A DNA stretch of 14,529 nucleotides, taken from assembly GCA_030606165.1 (NCBI GenBank), contig JAUWGZ010000031.1, positions 1 through 14,529 of the forward strand. The letters run 5' to 3'. The notes beneath the pieces are model-generated. The model saw only the letters and a list, made by a program, of their open reading frames with translations. It did not search any database and was not told the DNA's origin. The position numbers and the translations under genes were made by a program. Within the stretch, counting starts at the first letter, position 1. The number at the start of each line of letters is the position of its first letter. This stretch comes from Dehalococcoidia bacterium. GTDB taxonomy: Bacteria; Chloroflexota; Dehalococcoidia; GIF9; AB-539-J10. Positions 1 to 5,709 of the stretch are shown here, in pieces.

Positions 1-1
1 A

Positions 2-160
2 CTCCTGATCGAGAAATTTGGTGACGACTACATAGCCTATATGAGGATGGTGCCGAGAATGAATGTCTTCCTCGGAGTAATACGGCTCATCCAACGTAGA
101 AGGCGGAGATACAATGCCCTGAGAAGGATTGAACATCAGGAAGCAGCAAAATTCCATTGA
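2..160 (+). CDS. C-terminal fragment of an isoprenylcysteine carboxyl methyltransferase-like protein (5' end outside window)
   Basis: An open frame enters from the left edge and runs 52 codons to a TGA at 158-160. The fragment contains LIEKFGDDYIAYMRMVPR followed by a basic tail with five consecutive arginines. A segment of the form 'FG-(D/E)-(D/E)-Y-x-x-Y-x-x-x-V-P-R' is typical of the last part of the ICMT/PEMT-type integral-membrane methyltransferases, where it lies just after the final membrane segments. The catalytic SAM-binding part lies outside the window, so substrate and activity cannot be stated. The frame overlaps the earliest possible TTG start of the next gene (129), which argues that the peptidase begins later. 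Codons and ending look intact. The family call is by pattern recognition from a short tail; another small membrane protein with a similar tail is possible. Confidence 0.6.
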   Translation, partial: LLIEKFGDDYIAYMRMVPRMNVFLGVIRLIQRRRRRYNALRRIEHQEAAKFH

Positions 161-188
161 CCGGCAACAGAAAAGCAAAGTAAAATTA

Positions 189-1487
189 ATGGTAATGTAC
201 AACAAGGCTGTGCTCGACAATGGCTTGAGGGTTATCACCAGCACCATGCCTCATAGCCATTCAGTATGCCTTGCCATCCTTGTAGGCGCTGGCTCCTGCT
301 ACGAAAGTAAAGAGGAGGCGGGCATCTCCCACTTCGCCGAGCATTTATTCTTCAAAGGCACACAGCGGCGACCAACGTCTAAGGAGATAACTCAAGATAT
401 TGAAGGCGTTGGTGGCATAATCAATGCTGGCACAGACAAGGAAGTAACTATCTTCTGGTGTAAGGTTGCCAAGTCTCACTTTCCCATCGCTCTCGACGTG
501 CTATCTGACATCTTGCTCAATTCTCGCTTTGATAACAAAGAAATAGAGCAAGAGCGTCGGATTATCAGCGAGGAAATCAATATGAACCTGGATCTTCCTC
601 AGCAGAGGGTAAACACGCTCATAGACGAGCTGTTATGGCCAGAGCAGCCTCTGGGGCGCGAGGTCATCGGATACAAGAAAACTGTATCTTCGATAACGAG
701 GGAGCAACTATTAAACTACGTTGCTCGCAGATATATGCCCAATAATACCGTGCTTAGCATTGCTGGCAACATCCAGCATGAAGAGGCGATGGCTCAAATC
801 GAGCCCCTGTTTAACAAATGGGCTGCCGGGGAACTAGCGACCGGCTATATAACTAATGCCAACCAAACAGAAGCCAGGTTGCGTATCGAGCCCAAAGATA
901 TCGAGCAAGCGCATCTTTGCCTCGCTGTTCACGGCTTTTCTCACTCCCACCCGCAACGTTTTACCCTTGCCTTGCTTAATACAGTGCTTGGTGGTGGCAT
1001 GAGCAGCCGCCTATTTACGGAGATACGAGAGCATAGGGGACTAGCCTATGATATTAACAGCTATACAGAGCACTTCCTTAACTCGGGGTCATTTACTATC
1101 TATGCCGGCGTTGACCCTAAGAAGGTAGAGATTGCCGTTGCTGCTATCCTCAAAGAGGTATCCAAGATTAAACAGAAAATTACAGCAAGTGAGCTTACCA
1201 GGGCTAAGGAATTGTCAAAGGGAAGATTGTATTTACGGCTTGAGGATAGCCGAAATGTAGCGCTATGGTACGGTAGCCAGGAAATATTAATGCAGAAAAT
1301 CCTTAACATAGACGATGTCATTTCTATTGTGGATGCCATTACCATAGATGAGCTAAAAGAAGTGGCCGAGGAGATTCTAATCGATAGTGGGCTTAATTTA
1401 GCTGTAACAGGACCGATTAAGGAAGAAGAGTCTTATCGAGATAGTCTTATCAAGGAAAATCCTTTAAGGCAATTGCTTAAGATCTAA
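189..1487 (+). CDS. M16B family zinc metallopeptidase (processing-protease/insulinase-like)
   Basis: A 432-aa protein read from ATG 189. An ATG two codons later (195) and an upstream TTG (129) are alternatives. The TTG would overlap the preceding gene and adds a polar extension absent from the family, while KAVLDNGLRV is the usual M16 N-terminus. The inverzincin signature HFAEH lies at residues 48-52 (two zinc-binding histidines plus the catalytic glutamate), followed by FFKGT. The third zinc ligand is expected about 76 residues on and is matched by E128/E129 in RRIISEEI. The C-terminal half carries RGLAYDINSY and the TIYAGVDP segment that complete the clam-shell M16 fold. No signal peptide is seen, so it is probably cytoplasmic. 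The length is normal for single-chain bacterial M16B enzymes, which act as dimers on peptides or unfolded proteins. Substrate is unknown. The ribosome site is weak. Confidence 0.93.
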   Translation: MVMYNKAVLDNGLRVITSTMPHSHSVCLAILVGAGSCYESKEEAGISHFAEHLFFKGTQRRPTSKEITQDIEGVGGIINAGTDKEVTIFWCKVAKSHFPIALDVLSDILLNSRFDNKEIEQERRIISEEINMNLDLPQQRVNTLIDELLWPEQPLGREVIGYKKTVSSITREQLLNYVARRYMPNNTVLSIAGNIQHEEAMAQIEPLFNKWAAGELATGYITNANQTEARLRIEPKDIEQAHLCLAVHGFSHSHPQRFTLALLNTVLGGGMSSRLFTEIREHRGLAYDINSYTEHFLNSGSFTIYAGVDPKKVEIAVAAILKEVSKIKQKITASELTRAKELSKGRLYLRLEDSRNVALWYGSQEILMQKILNIDDVISIVDAITIDELKEVAEEILIDSGLNLAVTGPIKEEESYRDSLIKENPLRQLLKI

Positions 1488-1494
1488 TATTATA

Positions 1495-1526
1495 CAGGAA
1501 GAACCGCCTCATGGCGGTTCTTCCTG
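1495..1526. terminator. Long perfect hairpin between convergent genes, probable bidirectional terminator
   Basis: A 14-bp perfect stem (arm CAGGAAGAACCGCC, 1495-1508) with a TCAT tetraloop (1509-1512) closes with 1513-1526. It sits 7 bases after the M16 peptidase stop and 36 bases beyond the groEL stop on the other strand. Both transcripts would therefore end in it. Neither side has a clean run of T: CTTCTGG follows on the plus strand and TATAATATT on the minus strand. Termination efficiency is therefore uncertain, and RNA 3'-end protection is an alternative role. Confidence 0.8.
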
Positions 1527-1562
1527 CTTCTGGTGAATTTAATTGAATTCCAGCCACAGAGG

Positions 1563-3191
1563 CTACATCATGCCCTCGTATCCTCCTCCTCCTCCTGGCA
1601 TCGCCGGCATCTTTTCCTTCTCAGGAATGTCGGTTACCAAGGACTCCGTAGTCAGAATCATAGTGGCAATGCTCGCACCATTCTGTAGAGCACTCCTGGT
1701 GACCTTGAGAGGGTCTATAATGCCCTTTTCTACCATATTTACACCCAGTTCGTCTTTGAGGCCATCGTAGCCTATGCCAGGCTTGCTTCCCTTTATGGCA
1801 TTTATCACCACTGAGCCTTCCCGGCCACTATTTTCAGCAATGCACCTCAGAGGCTCTTCCAGGGCTCGTTTCAAGATGTTCAGCCCTGTAGCCTCATCAC
1901 CCCCTATCTTGAGCTTCTTCAAGGCCGGCAAGGCATTGAGAAGGGCAACACCACCACCAGGCAGGATACCTTCTTCCACAGCAGCTCGAGTAGCTGACAA
2001 GGCATCCTCTACACGGTGTTTTTTCTCTTTAAGCTCTGTTTCCGTAGCTCCACCTACTTTAATCACTGCCACGCCGCCTGCTAATTTAGCCAGTCTTTCC
2101 TGTAATTTCTCCTTATCATAATCCGAGGTGCTTATATCAATCTCAGCCCTGATTTGTTTGATTCGAGCCTCAATATCTTTGGCCTCGCCCTTGCCTTCAA
2201 CAATGGTGGTATTATCTTTATCAGCAATCACCCTTCTGGCTCGCCCTAAATCCTCCACAGTCACCGAATCTAATTTCCTGCCAACTTCTTCAGATATAAC
2301 AGTGCCTCCGGTAAGAACGGCTATATCCTGAAGCATAGCTTTTCTTCTGTCGCCAAAGCCAGGCGCTTTAAGCGCCAGTGGAGATAAAGTGCCCCTCAGC
2401 TTATTAACCACTAACGTAGCCAGGGATTCGCCTTCCACATCTTCAGCGATAATGACCAGATTCTTGGATACTTGAACAATCTTTTCCAGAGGCGCCAATA
2501 TTTCGTTTATGGCGGAAATCTTTTTATCAGTGATGAGGATGCAGGGGTCTTCTAGCTCTGCCCTCATTTGTTCGGCGTTGGTGATGAAATAAGGGCTGAT
2601 GTAGCCGCGGTCGAACTTCATCCCCTCAACATATTCAGTCTCGAATTTCAGCCCTTTGCCTTCTTCGACAGTGATAACACCATCTTTGCCCACCTTTTCC
2701 ATAACGTCAGCAATCAAATCGCCAATTTCTCGGTCAATAGCTGATATAGCGGCTACCTGAGCTACCTGCTCTTTACCAGCCACCGGTATAGACATTTTCT
2801 TGAGCTCATCAACTAAAGCCTCTATCCCCTTATCAATCCCACGCTTTAGAGCCATGGAATCAGCTCCAGCAGCGATGTTCTTGAAGCCCTCGCTAATAAT
2901 AGCCTGGGCTATAATAGTGGATGTACTGGTGCCATCGCCACATTCATCGTTAGTTTTAGTGGCTGCCTGCTTTACCAGCTGCACCCCCATATTCTCAAAC
3001 GGGTCAGGCAACTCTATTTCTTTGGCTATAGAAACGCCGTCGTTGAGAACCGAAGGAGCGCCCCATTTCTTATCCAGTGCTACAGGCCGCCCGCGTGGTC
3101 CCAGAGTCACCCTGATAGCATCAGTTAGGGTATCTACGCCGTTCTTTAATGATTTCCTTGCTTCCTCGCCGAAAATAATTTGTTTTGCCAT
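1563..3191 (-). CDS. groEL: Chaperonin GroEL (Hsp60, 60 kDa subunit)
   Basis: A 542-aa full-length group I chaperonin. It forms a double-ring ATP-driven cage that folds cytosolic proteins with GroES. The ATP-binding hallmarks are present: VTLGPRGR near the N-terminus, the NDG segment around residue 52, and GDGTSTST near residue 87, where most homologues have GDGTTT. ALSATRAAVEEGILPGGG includes the Asp of the ATP-hydrolysis region. The C-terminus ends in the usual flexible glycine/methionine tail (PGGGGGYEGMM). The start is fixed by AGGAGG (complement of 3199-3204), 7 bases before the ATG. It lies 17 bases downstream of groES and is certainly co-transcribed with it under the CIRCE operator. 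PVALDKKWGAP and PDPFENMG resemble Chloroflexota GroELs as I recall them. There are no signs of damage. Confidence 0.99.
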   Translation of the reverse strand: MAKQIIFGEEARKSLKNGVDTLTDAIRVTLGPRGRPVALDKKWGAPSVLNDGVSIAKEIELPDPFENMGVQLVKQAATKTNDECGDGTSTSTIIAQAIISEGFKNIAAGADSMALKRGIDKGIEALVDELKKMSIPVAGKEQVAQVAAISAIDREIGDLIADVMEKVGKDGVITVEEGKGLKFETEYVEGMKFDRGYISPYFITNAEQMRAELEDPCILITDKKISAINEILAPLEKIVQVSKNLVIIAEDVEGESLATLVVNKLRGTLSPLALKAPGFGDRRKAMLQDIAVLTGGTVISEEVGRKLDSVTVEDLGRARRVIADKDNTTIVEGKGEAKDIEARIKQIRAEIDISTSDYDKEKLQERLAKLAGGVAVIKVGGATETELKEKKHRVEDALSATRAAVEEGILPGGGVALLNALPALKKLKIGGDEATGLNILKRALEEPLRCIAENSGREGSVVINAIKGSKPGIGYDGLKDELGVNMVEKGIIDPLKVTRSALQNGASIATMILTTESLVTDIPEKEKMPAMPGGGGGYEGMM

Positions 3192-3208
3192 TCGCTTACC
3201 TCCTTTTC

Positions 3209-3499
3209 TTAAGTCCTCTTGGCCAGAATATCACCCTCACGCATGATAACCAGCTCTTCATCATCTAGCTTAAACTCGGTGCCAGCGTATTTGGAATAAA
3301 TAACCTTGTCTCCCTTCTTCACCTCCATGGCAATACGTTTGCCATCTTCAGTCAACCTGCCTGGACCGACAGCAGTAATTTTCCCTTCCTGGGGCTTCTC
3401 TTTAACTGTATCTGGTAAAACTATCCCTCCCTTGCTTACTTCTTCCTTGGCTGTGGGTTTTATCACTACCCTATCCCCCAAAGGTTCAATTTTAGCCAT
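3209..3499 (-). CDS. groES: Co-chaperonin GroES (Hsp10)
   Basis: A 96-aa full-length GroES, the heptameric lid of the GroEL folding chamber. It begins with PLGDRVVIKP, followed by the mobile loop whose GGIVLPD motif docks on the GroEL apical domains. It continues with GKITAVGPG and the KKGDKVIYSKYAGTE strand typical of the family, then ends in REGDILA. An AAGGAGG ribosome site lies 5 bases before ATG 3499, on the minus strand. It is the first gene of the groES-groEL operon, 17 bases upstream of groEL, and directly downstream of the CIRCE element and its promoter. Nothing is unusual in the protein. Confidence 0.99.
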   Translation of the reverse strand: MAKIEPLGDRVVIKPTAKEEVSKGGIVLPDTVKEKPQEGKITAVGPGRLTEDGKRIAMEVKKGDKVIYSKYAGTEFKLDDEELVIMREGDILAKRT

Positions 3500-3523
3500 G
3501 CTTCCTCCTTTCCTAGATTTACT

Positions 3524-3550
3524 TTAGCACTCTGTCCTTGAGATTGCTAA
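3524..3550 (-). promoter_or_regulatory. CIRCE operator (HrcA binding site) of groES-groEL
   Basis: TTAGCACTC (3524-3532), a 9-base spacer, and GATTGCTAA (3542-3550). The consensus is TTAGCACTC-N9-GAGTGCTAA, so this copy has one mismatch in the second arm (GAG to GAT). It lies 24 bases before the groES start and immediately after the predicted -10 box, where HrcA would block transcription. By established knowledge of the family, HrcA repression is relieved on heat shock. hrcA itself is not in the window. Confidence 0.92.
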
Positions 3551-3556
3551 CTTTGT

Positions 3557-3584
3557 ATTATATCAAGAAAACCCAAAAATGCAA
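3557..3584 (-). promoter_or_regulatory. Sigma-70-type promoter of groES-groEL
   Basis: On the minus strand a perfect TATAAT (3557-3562) is preceded by a 16-base spacer and a weak -35 candidate, TTGCAT (3579-3584). The expected transcription start falls at the upstream edge of the CIRCE element, about 50 bases before groES. A strong -10 with a poor -35, right against CIRCE, fits HrcA-repressed vegetative promoters. Confidence 0.7.
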
Positions 3585-3615
3585 GAGGTTTTTACTAAAA
3601 TTTGGCCAATTTTTC

Positions 3616-3644
3616 TTGAATTATTACACTAAACCGTGTATAAT
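3616..3644 (+). promoter_or_regulatory. Sigma-70-type promoter of the XRE regulator gene
   Basis: TTGAAT (3616-3621), a 17-base spacer and a perfect TATAAT (3639-3644). The spacing is ideal. The predicted start of transcription, about 7 bases after the -10, is at 3650-3652, directly against the ATG at 3653, so the mRNA would have essentially no leader. The promoter is divergent from that of groES; the two -10 boxes are about 80 bases apart. Confidence 0.75.
3625..3640. promoter_or_regulatory. Dyad inside the XRE promoter, candidate autoregulatory operator
   Basis: TACAC (3625-3629), six bases, GTGTA (3636-3640). If one T is allowed as an insertion in the left arm, the symmetry extends outward to ATTA/TAAT at the flanks (3620-3644). 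It fills the -35/-10 spacer and overlaps the first bases of the -10 box. This is a common site for a small HTH repressor that controls its own gene. Operator function is inference. Confidence 0.45.
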
Positions 3645-3652
3645 TTTGAGAG

Positions 3653-3895
3653 ATGGAGAGAGGAAAAAAGAAAAAAAGACAATGGAGTAAAGAAGAGGTC
3701 AAGGCACTGAGGCAACACCTGAACTTAACTCAAGTGAAGCTAGCCGAGGAATTAGGCACGCGGCAGCAAACGATCAGTGAATGGGAAAAGGGGATGTATC
3801 GACCTCGCGGGGCATCGGCTACCTTGCTCAGCATAGTTGCTGAGCGTAGTGGCTTTACCTACAAAGCTGAAAAGAAGCATGATGAATCAAATTAA
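3653..3895 (+). CDS. Small XRE/Cro-type helix-turn-helix DNA-binding protein
   Basis: An 80-aa protein with a strongly basic start (ERGKKKKRQW) followed by one XRE-type HTH domain at about residues 14-65. The recognisable core is LTQVKLAEELGTRQQTISEWEKG, with the TQ and QQTISEWE positions typical of Cro/CI-like folds. There is no second domain, so no ligand or catalytic function can be proposed. ATG 3653 is the only reasonable start. It has no Shine-Dalgarno sequence and lies about 8 bases after a consensus -10 box, so translation is probably leaderless. The 3' end overlaps the start of the DUF72 remnant by 14 bases in another frame, which implies the two were once translationally coupled. 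It probably acts as an autoregulator or local transcription factor; its targets are unknown. Confidence 0.88.
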   Translation: MERGKKKKRQWSKEEVKALRQHLNLTQVKLAEELGTRQQTISEWEKGMYRPRGASATLLSIVAERSGFTYKAEKKHDESN

Positions 3896-3984
3896 AGTCG
3901 GCTGCTGCGGTTTTTCCAGGGACAAGAGGAAATATTGTGAACAATGCTCTAAGGCTTAAACAATTGATAGAAAGAGACAGGTGA
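3882..3984 (+). pseudogene. Collapsed DUF72-family gene, both ends kept and middle deleted
   Basis: From ATG 3882 the frame reads MNQIKVGCCGFSRDKRKY and then stops at 3957-3959. IKVGCCGF followed by a Lys/Arg-rich segment and KY matches the N-terminus of DUF72 proteins (a TIM-barrel family of unknown function), which normally have about 230-300 residues. From about 3931, one frame over, the sequence reads NIVNNALRLKQLIERDR and stops at 3982-3984. This resembles the usual DUF72 C-terminus (FNN..M..NALRFK.LL). The simplest reading is a large internal deletion with frameshift, joined near 3930-3945. The ATG overlaps the end of the XRE gene, as in a coupled operon. Family assignment is from memory of motifs; the 25-codon ORF could instead be a chance short frame. 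Confidence 0.5.
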
Positions 3985-3996
3985 TTTTTTTGTGCC

Positions 3997-5334
3997 ATGA
4001 TTACACGTAATCGGATAAAATTCTCGGAAAAGCAAGTAACTCTAATATGGCAACAAGTGATGGGAAAGGAGCTGCCCTCCGCCGAAGACGAGCTAGTCAG
4101 TGTAATCTATCCCGGAAGGGCTAATGGTGATAACGGCCCCGATTTTCGGGATGCAGTTATTGCAAATAAATCCCATTTGACGAAAGGGGATGTAGAGGTT
4201 CATGTTTTATCCAGTGATTGGTATAGCCATAAGCATCATGCTGATGCTGAATATAATAATGTCATCCTTCATGTTGTGATGTGGCATGATTGTAATTCAG
4301 CCACCTTACTACAAAGCGGCAAGCCAGTTCCCGTGCTATGTCTGGCGAAGGCATTGCGGCATCAAGCTTATTTGCTGCCCTACCGGCAGCTTCCTTGTTC
4401 CCAGATACTGGACCACATGGATAGGCAAACTTTAGTAAAGCTATTGAACACTGCCGGTGAAGAAAGGTTTAAGCAGAAGGCGAGGTATTTCCAAACCGAG
4501 ATTCTTCGCCCAGCAATCAGAGCGCTGAGTGCTGGGGAGGAGGCAGGGCAGGTGCTTTTCCGAGGCATGATGAGGGCTCTGGGTTATGCCAAAAACACAA
4601 AGCCCTTTGAAGACCTTGCTGACAGAATGCCCCTCAATTGCATCGAATCCAGAGAAGGCTTGGCCCTAAAGCAAGCCTTGTTGTTAGGCACAGCAGGGCT
4701 ATTACCCTCTCAAAGATGGCAAGGAAAGTTTACCAGGGAAAAAGAAGTCCAGGAACTGGAGCAAATATGGCAGTCGGCGGGTAAAAAAGTTAAAACCATG
4801 AAGGAAAGTGACTGGACACTCTCACACATATACCCCAACAATTCTCCAGTGCGACGCATTGTCGCCCAGAGCTGCCTCCTTGAGCGTTACTGCGAAGGAA
4901 AACTGCTAGCAGGGATATTGCAGCTAGTGAAGGAAGCACCTCTGCCCAAGGGGCACCATGTGCTGGAGAACGGTTTGACCGTGGCTGGCGATGGTTACTG
5001 GCAGGACCATTTCGATTTTGACGTCAGAAATAAAACAAAGATATCGGCTCTTTTGGGAAATAGCAAAGCAGGTGAAATTGCAGTAAACGTGATATTGCCC
5101 TTTACTTTCTCCTGGGGAGAATTAGCTAAAGAGGCGAAGCTAACAGAGAACGCTATGGAGCTTTACCGTAACTATCCCAAATTGGCTGAAAATTGCATAA
5201 CACGGCATATGACGAAGCAGCTCTGCCTTGAAGAGCTTTCCGATTTGACTGCCTGTCATCAGCAAGGGCTCATTCATGTCTTCAGGAACTACTGTCGTGA
5301 AGGCAGATGCTCACAGTGTCCTCTAGTCAATTAA
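3997..5334 (+). CDS. DUF2851 family protein of unknown function
   Basis: A 445-aa full-length member of DUF2851, a family I know from Chloroflexota and Bacteroidota. No reaction is established for it. Recognition rests on the N-terminal block IYPGRANGDNGPDFRDAVI, then KGDVEVHVLSSDWYSHKHHADAEYNN with VILHVVMWHD. The conserved acidic and histidine residues there (GPDFRDA, GDVEVH, HHAD) look like a nuclease-type metal site, although that is inference. The C-terminus has the typical CREGRCSQCPL cysteine cluster, which could bind a metal. No signal peptide or membrane segment is seen, so it should be cytoplasmic. The start is ATG 3997 with only a weak ribosome site (AGGTGA, 3979-3984, overlapping the DUF72-remnant stop). 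A 6-bp-arm palindrome overlaps the start. No terminator is clear after it. Confidence 0.9.
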   Translation: MITRNRIKFSEKQVTLIWQQVMGKELPSAEDELVSVIYPGRANGDNGPDFRDAVIANKSHLTKGDVEVHVLSSDWYSHKHHADAEYNNVILHVVMWHDCNSATLLQSGKPVPVLCLAKALRHQAYLLPYRQLPCSQILDHMDRQTLVKLLNTAGEERFKQKARYFQTEILRPAIRALSAGEEAGQVLFRGMMRALGYAKNTKPFEDLADRMPLNCIESREGLALKQALLLGTAGLLPSQRWQGKFTREKEVQELEQIWQSAGKKVKTMKESDWTLSHIYPNNSPVRRIVAQSCLLERYCEGKLLAGILQLVKEAPLPKGHHVLENGLTVAGDGYWQDHFDFDVRNKTKISALLGNSKAGEIAVNVILPFTFSWGELAKEAKLTENAMELYRNYPKLAENCITRHMTKQLCLEELSDLTACHQQGLIHVFRNYCREGRCSQCPLVN

Positions 5335-5360
5335 GCATCCTCATGATAACTCCGGAATTG

Positions 5361-5389
5361 TGATGTTGCCGGTAGAAATACCCGCATCA
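5361..5389 (+). other. Imperfect hairpin with GAAA tetraloop in the DUF2851-HTH intergenic region
   Basis: GGTA-GAAA-TACC (5371-5382) is extended by a C-C mismatch and GC/GC pairs (5368-5369 with 5384-5385). A bulge and an outer TGAT/ATCA (5361-5364 with 5386-5389) follow. It lies 26 bases after the DUF2851 stop and just before the next promoter. No T-run follows, so it is a weak terminator candidate at best. Confidence 0.3.
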
Positions 5390-5397
5390 ATAGGTGA

Positions 5398-5427
5398 TTG
5401 ACAGCCATCATTATAGGGGCATATACT
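5398..5427 (+). promoter_or_regulatory. Strong sigma-70-type promoter of the defence-like operon
   Basis: A perfect -35 box TTGACA (5398-5403), an 18-base spacer and TATACT (5422-5427), which matches the -10 consensus at 5 of 6 positions. Transcription should start near 5434, leaving a leader of about 25 bases with an AGAGGTGAG ribosome site (5441-5449) before ATG 5459. It is the only clear promoter ahead of the four-gene accessory operon. Confidence 0.75.
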
Positions 5428-5463
5428 AAAACGATCCAGCAGAGGTGAGCGAAATTATATGCC
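5418..5463. promoter_or_regulatory. Inverted repeat bracketing promoter and start codon, candidate operator pair
   Basis: GGCATATA (5418-5425) and its exact reverse complement TATATGCC (5456-5463) are separated by 30 bases. The left copy covers most of the -10 box and the right copy covers the ATG of the HTH gene. The left arm is upstream of the predicted transcription start, so this cannot be an RNA hairpin; DNA-level binding, perhaps with looping, is more likely. Two half-sites about 39 bases apart would suit autorepression by the HTH protein. An 8-bp match over this distance can occur by chance. Confidence 0.4.
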
Positions 5464-5674
5464 TTATGAACGTACACGGGTAATTGAGCAGCGGTTTGAG
5501 AAAGCGGTGGATCTGGTTTCCAAAGGTCTACTCAATGCACGACAACTCGCGATGGCACTCAATGTGTCACGGCCGACAGCGCAGCGCATGATTTCGGAAT
5601 TGAAACGACGTGGGTACAAGATTCGTTCCGTGCACGACGACCACGGATGGCATTATGAACTTCTCAATGAGTAA
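5459..5674 (+). CDS. Small winged helix-turn-helix protein, probable operon regulator
   Basis: A 71-aa protein that is almost entirely one winged HTH of the HTH_11/DeoR-like type. The first helix is around residues 9-22 (EQRFEKAVDLVSKG). The HTH core is NARQLAMALNVSRPTAQRMISELKRRGYKI, and the wing ends in DDHGWHYEL. There is no WYL or other sensor domain, unlike the larger BrxR/CapW regulators of other defence operons, to whose N-terminal part this may correspond. The start ATG 5459 is supported by AGAGGTGAG 9 bases upstream. It is the first gene behind a strong promoter and is followed after 35 bases by the methyltransferase gene. An inverted repeat overlapping the promoter and this ATG suggests autorepression. 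How the repression would be relieved is unknown. Confidence 0.88.
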   Translation: MPYERTRVIEQRFEKAVDLVSKGLLNARQLAMALNVSRPTAQRMISELKRRGYKIRSVHDDHGWHYELLNE

Positions 5675-5709
5675 GCGTCTATTAGGCAAATAGTAATCTG
5701 GAGTTAGTA

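Noticed and set aside
129..188. Upstream TTG start for the M16 peptidase
   Set aside because: It overlaps the end of the preceding gene and adds 20 polar residues unlike the family N-terminus; ATG 189 or 195 fits better.
2800..3246. Plus-strand frame of 148 codons opposite groEL
   Set aside because: It lies antisense to the unmistakable groEL gene, has serine/proline-rich low-complexity translation and no family features. Other plus-strand frames over groEL-groES were rejected for the same reason.
3981..3992. T-rich run before DUF2851 as a terminator
   Set aside because: Seven Ts in a row, but no stem of useful length precedes them.
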